Of a stretch of DNA of 57,645 nucleotides, positions 9,222-18,945 are shown piece after piece. Source of the stretch: Candidatus Aminicenantota bacterium (GTDB lineage: Bacteria; Acidobacteriota; Aminicenantia; JAMOAD01); assembly GCA_027061995.1 (NCBI GenBank), contig JAMOUT010000020.1:1-57645 (forward strand), read 5' to 3'. A program made the translations under genes and the position numbers. The notes beneath the pieces were generated by a model. It was not told the DNA's origin, did not search any database, and was given only the letters and a program-made list of their open reading frames with translations. How positions within the stretch are numbered: the stretch's first letter is position 1; every line of letters starts with the position of its first letter.

Positions 9222-10055
9222 TTATTTTGAAATATTGTCTAATTTTTCCGGAATGGAAAGAATGGCTTTTATAATATCTATGGTTAAAAAGTAAAATACA
9301 AAAGCTATATAAGCAAAAAAGGGTAATAACCCTATCACAGCAATTGAAAACATATTATTAAAAGACAATTTCCATGCAATTGACATTTTAAACTTGCTAC
9401 CAAAGAATCCGAAACTATTGATTAATAATATTATGGTGAATATAATAATCCCGATTCCATAAAAAACAGGGGTTAATTTAACAAATAACTTGATTATATA
9501 TCCCAAGATTCCAATCGCTTCTTCACCAGCCGATGTTGATTTGATTATTTTTATTGAAAGTATGTCGGGATTCAAAGAGATAAGAGAAATCAGTGTAAAA
9601 ACAAAGAAAAATCCCAGGCCTTTGGCAAAAGGGGCAAACTGAGGAATTTTAATCGCAAGATATGTATTCATGAATAAAACCAAAACACCTAATACAAGAG
9701 ATATCAGTCCTACACTATCAGTTAAGGCATTTGAAGTAAGTTGAGTGGTATTATTCTCTATAAGTTTCTCATTAACCGAATAAAATTTACTTGATACATA
9801 CTGAATTAATATAAACCCGATTGAAAAACCTATAGAATATATAAATATATTAAATGATTCCAATCTTATTCCACCTATGACTCCTATCAGAAAAGATAGT
9901 AAAGCTGCAATATAAAGGGTATAATCCCCTATAATAATAATCCAGACTTTCAAAACCTCAAACAATTTTTTTGTTAATTGATTTTTTAGAAATTCGACAA
10001 AAGCTTCGATTCTCCCCTGCAATAGGATAAATGGTTTTTTCTTAATCTCTTTCAT
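9222..10055 (-). CDS. Polytopic inner-membrane protein, unknown
   Basis: 277 residues with about six membrane spans (near residues 40-60, 65-90, 115-135, 145-165, 195-220, 240-265). A short amphipathic N-terminal segment (GRIEAFVEFLKNQLTKKLFE) precedes the first span. I see no motif of a known transporter family. The start is the ATG at 10055 because AAGGAGG lies five nt upstream; the reading frame stays open for another 53 codons upstream, but that extension crosses the promoter and Shine-Dalgarno. It is monocistronic, between the tricorn terminator and tRNA-Asn. Confidence 0.6.
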   Translation of the reverse strand: MKEIKKKPFILLQGRIEAFVEFLKNQLTKKLFEVLKVWIIIIGDYTLYIAALLSFLIGVIGGIRLESFNIFIYSIGFSIGFILIQYVSSKFYSVNEKLIENNTTQLTSNALTDSVGLISLVLGVLVLFMNTYLAIKIPQFAPFAKGLGFFFVFTLISLISLNPDILSIKIIKSTSAGEEAIGILGYIIKLFVKLTPVFYGIGIIIFTIILLINSFGFFGSKFKMSIAWKLSFNNMFSIAVIGLLPFFAYIAFVFYFLTIDIIKAILSIPEKLDNISK

Positions 10056-10068
10056 TCTTTCCTCCTTA

Positions 10069-10094
10069 TTTAATATATTTTTAAATATATTAAA
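10069..10094. repeat. 26-bp perfect palindrome over a -10 box
   Basis: Arms of 12 nt (10069-10080 and 10083-10094) are exact reverse complements around a 2-nt centre. It covers the -10 box and start of the leader of the membrane protein gene at 10055, where an operator would lie. It contains only A and T, so chance is a real alternative. Confidence 0.45.
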
Positions 10095-10112
10095 TTTTAT
10101 AAAAAGATTCAA
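10084..10112 (-). promoter_or_regulatory. Promoter of the membrane protein gene
   Basis: Minus-strand TTGAAT (10107-10112), 17-nt spacer, TATATT (10084-10089), with the -10 inside the palindrome and the Shine-Dalgarno AAGGAGG about 15 nt further downstream. Confidence 0.55.
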
Positions 10113-10263
10113 GTGTTTATAAAAGTTACAATTAATTCTAAAATTCTTGCTTTTTGGAATTAATACTATCATTATTTTCAAAGGGATGAAAAAGATACTA
10201 TCGGTTTCATACATTTTTGTTGCCTGAAAAATAAGAAGAATAATTTGAAGTTATTGATTAAAA

Positions 10264-10339
10264 TGGCTCCCCGGGCAGGACTTGAACCTGCAACACGGTG
10301 GTTAACAGCCACCTGCTCTGCCGATTGAGCTACCGAGGA
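10264..10339 (-). tRNA. tRNA-Asn (GTT)
   Basis: 76 nt including an encoded CCA (10264-10266). The acceptor stem pairs TCCTCGG with CCGGGGA (one G-T pair). D arm TAGCTC...GAGC, anticodon loop CTGTTAA with GTT at 10304-10306, and the T arm containing GGTTCAAGTCC are all present. An encoded CCA and a dedicated consensus promoter support an active gene. Confidence 0.95.
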
Positions 10340-10355
10340 GCATTAAAGATAAGGT

Positions 10356-10384
10356 ATTTTATTAAATTTATTTTCTCTTGTCAA
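10356..10384 (-). promoter_or_regulatory. Promoter of tRNA-Asn
   Basis: Minus-strand TTGACA (10379-10384), 17-nt spacer, TAAAAT (10356-10361), ending 16 nt before the tRNA 5' end. It matches the sigma-70 consensus at 11 of 12 positions. Confidence 0.75.
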
Positions 10385-10674
10385 TAATGTTTTTTTATTT
10401 TTTTTGTAATTTCACATTATCCCTTTATTATGTTTTCAATCCGTTTTCTAATTTATCAAGTTTTATAATATTAGTAAATACTACAAAATACCAATCATTT
10501 TAATAATACCCCCGGCTAAATCTTAAATTCCTACCATCGCGCCATTATTACTTATGAAACATTATATCAATTCCTTTTTGTCATTTTATCTTCTTAAAAT
10601 CATTATAGCATTTGATAAATTATTATTAAAAATTAATGAAAATATTCGGTTTTATTTTAATAAAAAATATTCTA
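10385..10674. other. Non-coding gap
   Basis: Between the tRNA promoter and the chemoreceptor promoter I see no open frame with a ribosome binding site, no stable hairpin and no repeat. The stretch is very A+T-rich except for a short GC patch near 10508-10545. Confidence 0.4.
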
Positions 10675-10704
10675 TTGTAATTTATTATTATTTTATGCTA
10701 AAAT
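10675..10704 (+). promoter_or_regulatory. Promoter of the chemoreceptor gene
   Basis: TTGTAA (10675-10680), 18-nt spacer and TAAAAT (10699-10704) preceded by TG, giving an extended -10. The leader then holds AAGGAGG before the ATG at 10747. Confidence 0.55.
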
Positions 10705-10746
10705 TTAAAGTATGATTATTATATATAATCAATTAAGGAGGTAAAT

Positions 10747-12342
10747 ATGAAAAACATAAGTTTAAGGACGAAAATTCTCGGAACTGTTGGTATCTTGGCA
10801 ATTTTTTTATTTATCGATGTTCTTTATATTTTTATCACATTAAAAAACCAAAAAAACGATGCATTATTAATAAATATAGCCGGCAGACAAAGGATGTTGA
10901 CTCAAAAGATAGCAAAAAACTCTTTCTTATTAATTTCAGCGGATAAATTATCTCTTGATAAAAAGAAAATTATAAAAGAACTTAAAACAGCTGTTACTCT
11001 TTATGATAAAACAATTAAATCTTTTACAAACGGGGGATATACAATAGGGGGAACAGGTAAGAAAATTAATATAAAAAAATTTACATTGGCTTTAAATGAT
11101 TTGAAAAAGACAAATGATCTTTGGTTAAAAACAAAAGAATCAGTTTTAAAAATCATTGATAAGGAAGATAGAGATTCTGAAGTTTTTCTTGCAAATAATA
11201 TAAATAAATTATTATCTTTATCAAATGATATAGTTTCGGTCTTACAAAAGAAATCAGAGATAAAAATTCAGAGGATGAAAACAGTTCAAATATTTGTTTT
11301 AATTCTCGCTTTCTTCGTTTTTGTTTTTATAATTTTTGTCATAAAGAAATCCATTGTCGCTCCTATTGAAAACTTTATAGATGTTTACAATAAAGGGGCT
11401 GAAGGGGATTTAACTGTCAGAATAAAACATATATCAGGAGATGAAATCGGAAAATTATCTCAAAAATTTAATGAATTTATGGAAAAATTATCGGACATGA
11501 TAATCATAATAAAACAGAACACGGAATCCGTATCCTCTGCTTCGGCTGAAATTTCAGCTACTGCCGAGGATCTCTCGCGAACAGCCGAAGATCAATCGGC
11601 ACAATCCCAATCTGTTGCAGCCGCAATGGAAGAGTTAACGGCAACCATAGAAGATAATCAAAGGATGGTAGATGAAGAAACAGTTAAAGTAACGGAAATG
11701 GGAGAGGTAACAAGGAATAGTGCCCAAGTAATGTCAGAAACAATAAACTCGGTCGAGATTATTTCAAAAAAAACAGCTAATTTATCGGAACTCATTACAA
11801 CTTTCGGTGATTCGGCTAAAGGGATCGGAGAAATAGTATCAGTTATAACGGATATTGCGGATCAAACAAATCTGCTTGCTCTTAATGCGGCAATAGAAGC
11901 GGCGAGAGCCGGAGAAGCGGGAAGAGGATTTGCGGTTGTAGCGGATGAAATAAGAAAACTTGCCGAAAGAACAGCAAAATCAACTAAAGAGATTCAAAAT
12001 ATTACAAGAGAGATTCAGGAAGGGGCGGACGGAGCAGTGGTAGCAATGGAAGATGCTTTGCAAGAAGTTGATAAAGGGGTAAAACTCGCAGAAAAAGCTC
12101 AGGAGATGTTTGAACTTATAATAAAATCCCTCGAAGAAGTTCAACAGATAACAACAGCTATCGCTTCCGCAACAACAGAACAAGCTGCAACAGTAAAGGA
12201 TGTAAACTCAAGTGTTCAATTAATCGCTCAAGGAGCTGAACAAGCAAAAATATCAAATTCTCAATTAACGGAAACCGCTATAGATCTTGCTAATCAAGCC
12301 TCTATTTTAAAAGATATTTCGGACAGATTTAGAACAGAATAA
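10747..12342 (+). CDS. Methyl-accepting chemotaxis protein with PilJ-type sensor
   Basis: 531 residues. Membrane span 1 (about 10-32), a periplasmic helical sensor with the PilJ/NarX-like [16 protein letters not shown] segment (about 42-57), span 2 (about 182-203), HAMP (204-256), then the cytoplasmic signalling coiled coil. The hairpin tip that binds CheA/CheW is present: [20 protein letters not shown], then [20 protein letters not shown] (about 365-405). Glutamine/glutamate-rich helices on both sides provide methylation sites. It is monocistronic, with AAGGAGG before the ATG and no chemotaxis or pilus genes nearby. The PilJ-type sensor suggests nitrate-like small anions or a type IV pilus signal, but the ligand is unknown. 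Confidence 0.9.
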   Translation: MKNISLRTKILGTVGILAIFLFIDVLYIFITLKNQKNDALLINIAGRQRMLTQKIAKNSFLLISADKLSLDKKKIIKELKTAVTLYDKTIKSFTNGGYTIGGTGKKINIKKFTLALNDLKKTNDLWLKTKESVLKIIDKEDRDSEVFLANNINKLLSLSNDIVSVLQKKSEIKIQRMKTVQIFVLILAFFVFVFIIFVIKKSIVAPIENFIDVYNKGAEGDLTVRIKHISGDEIGKLSQKFNEFMEKLSDMIIIIKQNTESVSSASAEISATAEDLSRTAEDQSAQSQSVAAAMEELTATIEDNQRMVDEETVKVTEMGEVTRNSAQVMSETINSVEIISKKTANLSELITTFGDSAKGIGEIVSVITDIADQTNLLALNAAIEAARAGEAGRGFAVVADEIRKLAERTAKSTKEIQNITREIQEGADGAVVAMEDALQEVDKGVKLAEKAQEMFELIIKSLEEVQQITTAIASATTEQAATVKDVNSSVQLIAQGAEQAKISNSQLTETAIDLANQASILKDISDRFRTE

Positions 12343-12422
12343 ACAAATTCATCATAAAATATATTAATTACTGAACCCGACTAAGGAGTTGTTTTCCGTG
12401 CTTTGTCTGTGAGAAGTCAATC

Positions 12423-12950
12423 TTACTTCAGGTGAAATTTTATTTTTTTAACAGGGGGAGAAAGTTTTTTCTTTATACTTAAAAATTTAAAATTTGTTTC
12501 AGGAGAAATAAAGATACCGTCTTTATATATAATATTTTTGCCCATATTCCACGGGGAGTAAAATTTCAGAATAATATTATCAGGTATGCTAAGATAACCT
12601 ATCACCCCTTTCCCGTATTTACCGTAAATAAGTTTTAGAATCCCCTTTTTTTCGGTTGTTTTCAATCTTATCGGAGTCTTGCTTTTAAGTCCGAATTCAA
12701 GATTTGTATTAAAACTTATTTCAGCATAAGAATAATCATTACTTATTACTCCGGGTTCTTCAACAAGAAAGAAAGTATCATACCCGTCCGCTGTTTTTCC
12801 CTTTTTTTCAATAGCAAACCTGAATCCGTAAATATTTCCGGAATCATTTAAAATTATACCATTCCAATATCGGGAATCAAATGATCCGATTTCAAATGAA
12901 TAAAGGATACTAAGACTTATAAACAATAATAAAACCACCCTTTTTAACAT
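12423..12950 (-). CDS. Exported protein of unknown function
   Basis: 175 residues with a signal peptide (LKRVVLLLFISLSILYSFE, 2-20). The rest is beta-rich with aromatic turns (SRYWNGIILND at about 25-35, FYSPWNMG near 128-135), which resembles the N-terminal beta-sandwich of exported glycoside-active enzymes, but no catalytic domain follows. It may be a stand-alone beta-sandwich or the remnant of a larger protein. AGGAG lies seven nt before the ATG. It converges on the chemoreceptor gene with 80 nt between them and no obvious terminator. Confidence 0.5.
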   Translation of the reverse strand: MLKRVVLLLFISLSILYSFEIGSFDSRYWNGIILNDSGNIYGFRFAIEKKGKTADGYDTFFLVEEPGVISNDYSYAEISFNTNLEFGLKSKTPIRLKTTEKKGILKLIYGKYGKGVIGYLSIPDNIILKFYSPWNMGKNIIYKDGIFISPETNFKFLSIKKKLSPPVKKIKFHLK

Positions 12951-13203
12951 GTTTTATCTCCTGAAAACCATTTTATATTTATTATTCTTTATCAATTTTT
13001 TTTATCTTTCAAACTAAGTTTCATCTTCAAAAATAAATATACAAACAATCTCTTATTCTGTTTTCAGGGATAATGGGGAATATTCTTTTATTATCATGTT
13101 ATTAGTATAAACTTTCGATAAATGTAAAAACCGAACAATAAAGAAAATCATAGTATTTAAAATTTCAAAAACCAATCACTTATTATTTCTTTTAATCCGA
13201 ATA

Positions 13204-15405
13204 TTATTTTCTGTTTTTAAGTATATCGGGAATAACTTTCGCTCTCTTTTCCGTAATATTTTCCATATTATTTTGATATACTGTTTTTCCGTTTTTATCT
13301 ATCTTAATTTCACCATCCGTAATTTTTCCGATTTTCATATAGGATAACCCGTGTTTTTCAACCTCTTTTTCAAAAGATTCTTTATCTTTCGGTGATATTG
13401 TCATTATAACTCTTGAAGGTGTTTCACCGAACAAAAAGAGAGATTCTTCAATATTTTCGGGAATATTTAATTCAAACCCTTTTCCATTATACTCGGCGGA
13501 TTCCACCATTACTGTAAATATCCCACCGTTTGATACATCGTTTGCCGACTTTATCAAACATCTTTCAGATAAAATAAAATCTCCTATCTTTTTTGCTGTT
13601 TCCATAGGAGTTTTTCCTATCATCCCCATGGTTTTCTTATAATATTTTTTAATAAAATAAGAGCCGTCAAAACTGAAATCAATATTACCCACAAGATAAA
13701 TCAAATCATCTTCATCCTGAAAATCGGGATAAATAATATTTTCCTTCCCCTCTATAACCCCTACAAGACCGAGAACAGGAGTTGGTTTGATAGGCAATCC
13801 GTTAGTCTCATTATAAAAACTAACATTACCACCCGTTATCGGTGTATTAAAAAACCTGCAAGCTTCTCCCATCCCTTCAACCGCATTTTTAAACTCACCC
13901 ATTATCTCCTCTTTCTCGGGATTACCGAAATTAAGACAATTCGTCGCTCCTATGGGAGTTGCACCTGTTGTTACTATATTAAGATATGCTTCCGTTACAA
14001 TTCTTTTCGCTCCCTCATAAGGATTAAGATAAACAAAATCAGGATTCCCGTCAACACTCATCGATAAAAATTTATCCGTTCCCTTAACTCTTATAACAGC
14101 CGCTCCCCTTCCGGGGGTGATTACACTATTTGTCTGGACCATATGATCATACTGTTCGAAAACCCAATTCTTTTTTGCAAGATTTGGGTCTTTTAACATA
14201 TCCTCTATAATATCTTCAATCTTTTTGTCAGGTTTAATATCTTTTTTCTCTATTTTGGATTCTCTGTTTTTAAAAATATTAAGATAAGGTCTGTCATAAA
14301 CAGGAGCATTATCCGTAAGATATTCAACCGGAATATCGGCAACAACTTCTCCGTTTTCCTTTACCATAAATTTGCCGGTATCAGTTATTTTTCCTATCTC
14401 AACAATATCAAGATCCCATTTATTAAAAACTTCTCTCAATTCATCCTCTTTACCCTCTCTTGCGACTATAAGCATTCTTTCCTGAGATTCGGAAAGCAGA
14501 ATCTCATAAGGGGTCATCCCCTCCTCCCTTTTAGGGATAAGAGCAACATCTATCTCTATGCCTGTTCCCCCTCTTCCGGCCATCTCAACGGATGAAGAGG
14601 TAAGACCGGCAGCTCCCATATCCTGAATCGATGAAATCAAATCTTTATCCATAACTTCAAGACATGCTTCTATTAATAGTTTCTCCTTGAAAGGGTCACC
14701 TACCTGAACATTGGGTCTTTTTTCTTCCGAAGATTCATCAAATTCAGCTGATGCCATTGTAGCCCCGTGTATCCCGTCTCTTCCCGTCTTTGCTCCCGCA
14801 TAAAATACTTTTGCTCCCACGACATCAGCTTTTGCATAAAATATTTTATCCTTTCTCGCTATACCGAGACAAAAAACATTCACCAACGGATTATATGTGT
14901 ATGAGTCATCAAAGCATGTTTCTCCACCCACAGTGGGAACACCCACGGAATTTCCATAACCCGATATTCCGGCTACAACCCCTTTGAATGTTCTTCTGTT
15001 AAGAGGATTGTCAAGTTCCCCGAATCTCAATGAGTCAAGCACTGCCACAGGTCTTGCGCCCATTGTGAATATATCTCTCAATATACCGCCCACACCTGTT
15101 GCAGCACCCTGATAAGGCTCTATAAAAGAGGGGTGATTATGAGACTCTATCTTAAAAACCGCAACATAACCATCGCCTATGTCAACTATTCCCGCATTTT
15201 CACCGGGACCTTGAACAACTTTTTCCCCTTTCGTAGGAAGTTTTTTCAAATGTATTCTTGAACTTTTATAACTGCAATGCTCAGACCACATAACGGAAAA
15301 TACACCGAGTTCGGTTATATTGGGTTCTCTTCCGAGTGCTTCTTTTATTCTTTCGTATTCTTTCACCGTAAGATTATGTTGCTCTAATAATTTCTTTAAT
15401 TCCAT
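13204..15405 (-). CDS. purL: Phosphoribosylformylglycinamidine synthase, PurL subunit
   Basis: 733 residues, the length of the small PurL that works with PurS and PurQ. It converts FGAR, ATP and the ammonia from PurQ to FGAM in de novo purine synthesis. Visible family marks: the N-terminal [24 protein letters not shown], the ATP-site [13 protein letters not shown], a second AIR-synthase-like repeat with [10 protein letters not shown] and GGNVSFYNE, and FGETPSRVI near the C-terminus. It follows purQ by 11 nt in the order purS-purQ-purL. No truncation or missing active-site segment is seen. Confidence 0.97.
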   Translation of the reverse strand: MELKKLLEQHNLTVKEYERIKEALGREPNITELGVFSVMWSEHCSYKSSRIHLKKLPTKGEKVVQGPGENAGIVDIGDGYVAVFKIESHNHPSFIEPYQGAATGVGGILRDIFTMGARPVAVLDSLRFGELDNPLNRRTFKGVVAGISGYGNSVGVPTVGGETCFDDSYTYNPLVNVFCLGIARKDKIFYAKADVVGAKVFYAGAKTGRDGIHGATMASAEFDESSEEKRPNVQVGDPFKEKLLIEACLEVMDKDLISSIQDMGAAGLTSSSVEMAGRGGTGIEIDVALIPKREEGMTPYEILLSESQERMLIVAREGKEDELREVFNKWDLDIVEIGKITDTGKFMVKENGEVVADIPVEYLTDNAPVYDRPYLNIFKNRESKIEKKDIKPDKKIEDIIEDMLKDPNLAKKNWVFEQYDHMVQTNSVITPGRGAAVIRVKGTDKFLSMSVDGNPDFVYLNPYEGAKRIVTEAYLNIVTTGATPIGATNCLNFGNPEKEEIMGEFKNAVEGMGEACRFFNTPITGGNVSFYNETNGLPIKPTPVLGLVGVIEGKENIIYPDFQDEDDLIYLVGNIDFSFDGSYFIKKYYKKTMGMIGKTPMETAKKIGDFILSERCLIKSANDVSNGGIFTVMVESAEYNGKGFELNIPENIEESLFLFGETPSRVIMTISPKDKESFEKEVEKHGLSYMKIGKITDGEIKIDKNGKTVYQNNMENITEKRAKVIPDILKNRK

Positions 15406-15416
15406 ATCGGACTCCC

Positions 15417-16112
15417 TTATTTATCCTTTAAAAAATTGACAATAGATATAAAAAGTTTTTTACCATCCTCAGAGCCGAGCAATTTTTCGGATGCTCTTTC
15501 AGGGTGAGGCATCATACCGAGAACATTCTTTTTTTCATTCATTATCCCGGCTATATTTAGTTTTGAACCATTGGGATTATACTCATCTTTCACATCCCCT
15601 TGTTCATTCGTATATTGAAACAGGATTCTCCCCTCTTTCTTAAGTTTTTCAAGAATATCATCGGAAGCAAAATAATTTCCGTCCGCATGCGCAATAGGTA
15701 TTCTCAGAACATCCCCATTATTATAAGAAGATGTCCACGGAGTTTTATTATCATTAACTTTAATATGAATATGTTTACATATAAAATGAAGGTTTTTATT
15801 CCTCAGCATTGCCCCGGGAAGCATTCCCGATTCAAGAAGCACCTGAAATCCATTACAAATCCCGAGGACAAGACCACCGTTATCCGCAAAATTTTTAACC
15901 TCTTTCATAACAGGGGAAAATCTTGCAATAGCTCCCGATCTCAGATAATCGCCATAGGAAAAACCGCCCGGTAAAACAATCAAATCATAATCCGAAAGAT
16001 TTTTTTCCTTATGCCATATAAAATCTGTTTTAACTCCTATAACACTGTTTAACACATGATAGGAATCATAATCACAATTCGAACCCGGGAAAACAACTAC
16101 TCCGAATCTCAT
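15417..16112 (-). CDS. purQ: Phosphoribosylformylglycinamidine synthase, glutaminase subunit PurQ
   Basis: 231 residues, class I glutamine amidotransferase. The nucleophile C86 sits in [10 protein letters not shown], and the His/Glu pair in MMPHPERAS near the C-terminus completes the triad. The N-terminus [12 protein letters not shown] is typical of the family. It supplies ammonia to PurL through the PurS-bridged complex. The first codon overlaps the end of purS by 4 nt, so translation is coupled. Confidence 0.97.
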   Translation of the reverse strand: MRFGVVVFPGSNCDYDSYHVLNSVIGVKTDFIWHKEKNLSDYDLIVLPGGFSYGDYLRSGAIARFSPVMKEVKNFADNGGLVLGICNGFQVLLESGMLPGAMLRNKNLHFICKHIHIKVNDNKTPWTSSYNNGDVLRIPIAHADGNYFASDDILEKLKKEGRILFQYTNEQGDVKDEYNPNGSKLNIAGIMNEKKNVLGMMPHPERASEKLLGSEDGKKLFISIVNFLKDK

Positions 16113-16351
16113 TTTTCTATCTCAATCGTATAAGTTTCAATTACAGGATTTGATAAAACTTTGTGGGCAATCTCTTCAAGTTTTTTTCTCCCTTTTTCCT
16201 CATCGCTTTCATCAATCTCAATAAAAAATATCTTTCCCTGTCTGACTTTTTTAATCTCATCGTATCCCATCTCATTAAGAGAATGAAGGATGGTTTCACC
16301 TTGCGGGTCTAAAACAATCTCTTTTAAATTTACTATAATTTTTGCTTTCAT
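16109..16351 (-). CDS. purS: Phosphoribosylformylglycinamidine synthase, PurS subunit
   Basis: 80 residues, the usual PurS length. It begins [20 protein letters not shown], followed by the [20 protein letters not shown] helix/strand region, both characteristic. PurS dimers bridge PurL and PurQ. First gene of the operon, with a good promoter and GAGAGG before the ATG. The three-subunit form is typical of bacteria outside the gammaproteobacteria. Confidence 0.95.
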   Translation of the reverse strand: MKAKIIVNLKEIVLDPQGETILHSLNEMGYDEIKKVRQGKIFFIEIDESDEEKGRKKLEEIAHKVLSNPVIETYTIEIEK

Positions 16352-16369
16352 TTTATACCTCTCAATTAA

Positions 16370-16419
16370 GGTGAATTATAACAAATTAATTATATTCGGA
16401 CAATCATCTTATATTCACC
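16370..16419. repeat. Inverted repeat bracketing the pur promoter
   Basis: GGTGAAT (16370-16376) and ATTCACC (16413-16419) are exact reverse complements, extended with one gap to about 11-12 nt each. One arm covers the -10 box and start site, the other lies just upstream of the -35. The arm centres are 43 bp apart, close to four helical turns. A purine repressor binding two sites, or looping between them, would fit. CCGAA, the core of Gram-positive PurBoxes, also lies on the minus strand at about 16395-16399. Confidence 0.45.
16375..16403 (-). promoter_or_regulatory. Promoter of purSQL
   Basis: Minus-strand TTGTCC (16398-16403), 17-nt spacer and perfect TATAAT (16375-16380). The leader to the purS ATG is about 17 nt with GAGAGG as ribosome binding site, too short for a riboswitch, so repression at the promoter is more likely. 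Confidence 0.65.
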
Positions 16420-16643
16420 CTAAAAATCGAATAATAAAGTAGAAAAATAATATCTCAATGTATTTCAATATACATAGCTAAAACATAATGGAGGATAAAA
16501 AATCTTGAACATTAGGATAATTTTGTTAATTCTCATTGAGAAACAGAAGATTAATGATATGTTGATTCCCTTTAGTATTCAGGAATGAACCGCTTTGTTC
16601 CTTATGCTTTAAACACAATACTACGAGAAAACAATGCGGTATA
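16420..16643. other. Intergenic region between purS and rplU
   Basis: Beyond the two divergent promoters, this region holds a small inverted repeat (ATGTAT, 6 nt, ATACAT near 16458-16475), and GGAGG followed by a TTG-initiated frame of 27 codons (16505-16588) that I do not accept as a gene. No stable RNA structure is evident. Confidence 0.3.
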
Positions 16644-16672
16644 TTGACAATAGGAATAAAATCTGTTATCTT
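16644..16672 (+). promoter_or_regulatory. Promoter of the rplU-rpmA-obgE operon
   Basis: Perfect TTGACA (16644-16649), 17-nt spacer, TATCTT (16667-16672). The leader of about 20 nt carries AAGGAG before the rplU ATG. No L21 leader structure is visible. Confidence 0.75.
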
Positions 16673-16699
16673 ACATACATTATATTTAAGGAGATAATT

Positions 16700-17011
16700 A
16701 TGTATGCAATAATTGAATCCGGCGGAAAACAACATGTTATTAAGGAAGGAGATATTGTAAAAGTTGAAAAACTTGCCGTAAAAAAGAAAGTTGTGTTTGA
16801 TAAAGTTCTATTTGTATCTACCGATAAAGGTAAATTTGTCGGCTCCCCTTATCTTGAAAATGTAAAAATAACAGGGGAAAAAATAGATGATATAAAAGAT
16901 AAAAAGATAATCGTTTTCAAAAAGAAATCTAAGAAAGGTTATAAGAAGAAAAACGGACACAGACAGATTTATTCACATGTAAAAATTAAAAAGATTGATA
17001 TGGAGGGTTAA
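16700..17011 (+). CDS. rplU: 50S ribosomal protein L21
   Basis: 103 residues, full family length. It begins [18 protein letters not shown], with the conserved GGKQ turn, and ends with the basic [15 protein letters not shown] segment that contacts 23S rRNA. The start at 16700 is set by AAGGAG eight nt upstream and the family N-terminus; an upstream in-frame ATG lies inside the promoter. It leads the operon rplU-rpmA-obgE-nadD-rsfS and more. Confidence 0.97.
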   Translation: MYAIIESGGKQHVIKEGDIVKVEKLAVKKKVVFDKVLFVSTDKGKFVGSPYLENVKITGEKIDDIKDKKIIVFKKKSKKGYKKKNGHRQIYSHVKIKKIDMEG

Positions 17012-17013
17012 CA

Positions 17014-17271
17014 ATGGCTCATAAGAAATCAGGCGGTTCGGCAAAAAACGGTAGAGATTCGATATCCAAAAGGCTTGGTGTTAAGGCTTATGGAAATGAA
17101 ACAATAAATGCGGGTGCCATTATTATAAGACAGAGAGGAACCAAAGTAGCTCCGGGAAAACATGTCGGAAGAGGAAAAGATGATACCCTTTTCGCACTTA
17201 CAAGAGGGAAAGTCCGATTCTATGATAGTAAAGGAAAAAAATTCGTGGAGATTATCCCTGAACCTAATTAA
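17014..17271 (+). CDS. rpmA: 50S ribosomal protein L27
   Basis: 85 residues. The N-terminus [20 protein letters not shown] is that of mature L27, so no processed leader peptide of the Firmicutes type is present. It lies at the peptidyl transferase centre. GGAGG precedes it within the end of rplU, two nt separating the genes. Confidence 0.97.
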   Translation: MAHKKSGGSAKNGRDSISKRLGVKAYGNETINAGAIIIRQRGTKVAPGKHVGRGKDDTLFALTRGKVRFYDSKGKKFVEIIPEPN

Positions 17272-18302
17272 TGTTTATTGATTCTGTTAAGGTCTTCCTT
17301 AAAGCGGGAAGAGGCGGGGATGGTATAATCGCTTTCAGAAGAGAGAAATTCGTTCCGAGAGGTGGTCCTGCCGGAGGTCACGGCGGAGACGGCGGCTCAA
17401 TATATTTCATAAGTGATACAAATGTCGATCATCTGATTTATCTTAGGTATAAACCCATTATAAAAGCAAAGAACGGATCTCCGGGAGAAGGATTCAACAA
17501 ACACGGAAAAAACGGAAAAGATATCCGTATAAAAGTTCCGGTAGGAACAATTGTCAAAGATATTGAAACAGGAGAGATTCTTCATGATTTTAAAGAACCG
17601 GGGGAAGTTTACCTTGCTGCTAAAGGGGGAAGAGGAGGAAGAGGTAATACCGCATTTAAAACATCCACAAGAAGAGCCCCCAGAATAAGAGAGGAGGGAA
17701 AACCGGGAGAGGAAAAAAATCTTCTTCTCGAGCTTAAAACAATAGCTGATGTCGGGCTTGTGGGTTTTCCTAATGCTGGTAAATCAACACTGATTACAAA
17801 AGTATCAAAAGCAAAACCGGAGATAGCGAATTATCCTTTTACGACTCTTACGCCGCACCCGGGCGTTGTTGAGCTTGATATGTATAGAAGTTTTATAATG
17901 GCGGATATCCCGGGTATAATAGAGGGTGCTCATGAGGGTGCGGGCTTGGGATTAAGATTCTTAAAACATATAGAGAGAACAAAACTTATACTTTTCATGA
18001 TTAACGGAGATCCTTATTCTGATAAGAAACCGCTTGAACAATTAAAAATACTTTTGAAAGAACTTGAAGAATATTCCAAAAGACTGTTTTCAAAACCTAA
18101 AACAGTTGCTTTGAATAAGATTGATTTAATGAATGAAGAGAGTGAAAAACTTGAGAAAGAGTTGGAAGCGTTTTGTAAAAAGAAGGGGTATGGGTTCTAT
18201 AAGATATCAGCCATAAGAGGGGATAATATTAAGGATATGCTCAATGGTTTGTATTCCGAGCTAAAAAAACATAAAATAAAAGATGAAGATTTTGATGAAT
18301 AG
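17271..18302 (+). CDS. obgE: GTPase Obg
   Basis: 343 residues. The N-terminal glycine-rich Obg fold runs to about 158 (GGPAGGHGGDGGS and GGRGGRGN). The G domain follows, with GFPNAGKSTL (P-loop), DIPGIIEGAHEGAGLG (switch II) and NKIDL. The extra C-terminal OCT domain of some Obg proteins is missing. It functions in late 50S assembly and stress control. The start codon overlaps the rpmA stop by one base (TAATG). Confidence 0.95.
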   Translation: MFIDSVKVFLKAGRGGDGIIAFRREKFVPRGGPAGGHGGDGGSIYFISDTNVDHLIYLRYKPIIKAKNGSPGEGFNKHGKNGKDIRIKVPVGTIVKDIETGEILHDFKEPGEVYLAAKGGRGGRGNTAFKTSTRRAPRIREEGKPGEEKNLLLELKTIADVGLVGFPNAGKSTLITKVSKAKPEIANYPFTTLTPHPGVVELDMYRSFIMADIPGIIEGAHEGAGLGLRFLKHIERTKLILFMINGDPYSDKKPLEQLKILLKELEEYSKRLFSKPKTVALNKIDLMNEESEKLEKELEAFCKKKGYGFYKISAIRGDNIKDMLNGLYSELKKHKIKDEDFDE

Positions 18303-18945
18303 AGATAGGATAGGAGTTTTCGGAGGAAGTTTTGACCCTGTTCATATAGGTCACCTGAGATTTGCGGAGATTACAAGGGAGATATTTAATCTTGAGAAGA
18401 TTGTTTTTATCCCCGCTTATATCCTTCCCCATACTTATAAATCGGATGCTTCCGATTATAAATTCAGATATAAGATTACGGAAAAATCAATATCGGAGAA
18501 TGAATATTTTGAAATATCCGATATCGAGAGTAAAAGGGAAGAGAGATCATGGACTATAGATACATTGAGAATAATGAAAGAGAGATATAAAGGTAAAGAG
18601 CTCTATTTTCTGATGGGCTCTGATTCATTTGAAAAAATTGATACATGGAGAGAGTGGAGAAAGATAATATCAGAGTTTAAGATTATTGTTGCAATGAGGC
18701 CCGGGGAGGATAAAAAAAGGTCGTTCGATATATTGAATAAATATGAACTTAAATATAATGAAATTGATGGCTTTGAAAATCAAAAGAAAAATATTGAGAA
18801 AAATATCAATATATTAAATGTAAATAGTTTGATACGGGTTTCCTCCTCTCAGATAAGAGAGTTGGCAAAAAGGGGGAAATCCGTAAGGTATCTTATAAAT
18901 GATAAAATATATGATGATATAATAAAATATTATTCGGAGGTATGA
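18295..18945 (+). CDS. nadD: Nicotinate-nucleotide adenylyltransferase
   Basis: 216 residues. GVFGGSFDPVHIGHLRFAE is the nucleotidyltransferase GxFDPxHxGH motif, and VSSSQIRELAKRG near the C-terminus is the ISSTxIR motif. It joins nicotinate mononucleotide and ATP to deamido-NAD. The start at 18295 gives MNRDRIGVFGG, the usual spacing to the motif; an ATG four codons earlier is possible. Either way it overlaps the end of obgE. NAD supply next to ribosome genes is a common bacterial arrangement. Confidence 0.93.
   Translation: MNRDRIGVFGGSFDPVHIGHLRFAEITREIFNLEKIVFIPAYILPHTYKSDASDYKFRYKITEKSISENEYFEISDIESKREERSWTIDTLRIMKERYKGKELYFLMGSDSFEKIDTWREWRKIISEFKIIVAMRPGEDKKRSFDILNKYELKYNEIDGFENQKKNIEKNINILNVNSLIRVSSSQIRELAKRGKSVRYLINDKIYDDIIKYYSEV

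Noticed and set aside
10056-10214. 53-codon N-terminal extension of the membrane protein at 9222
   Set aside because: The Shine-Dalgarno, promoter and palindrome lie inside it; the ATG at 10055 is the proper start.
16505-16588. TTG-initiated frame of 27 codons after GGAGG, between purS and rplU
   Set aside because: Start codon is weak, no promoter of its own, and the peptide resembles nothing; the GGAGG alone is not enough.
16526-16735. 69-codon frame opposite the rplU promoter
   Set aside because: No ribosome binding site, overlaps the strong rplU promoter and start; likely a chance frame in A+T-rich DNA.
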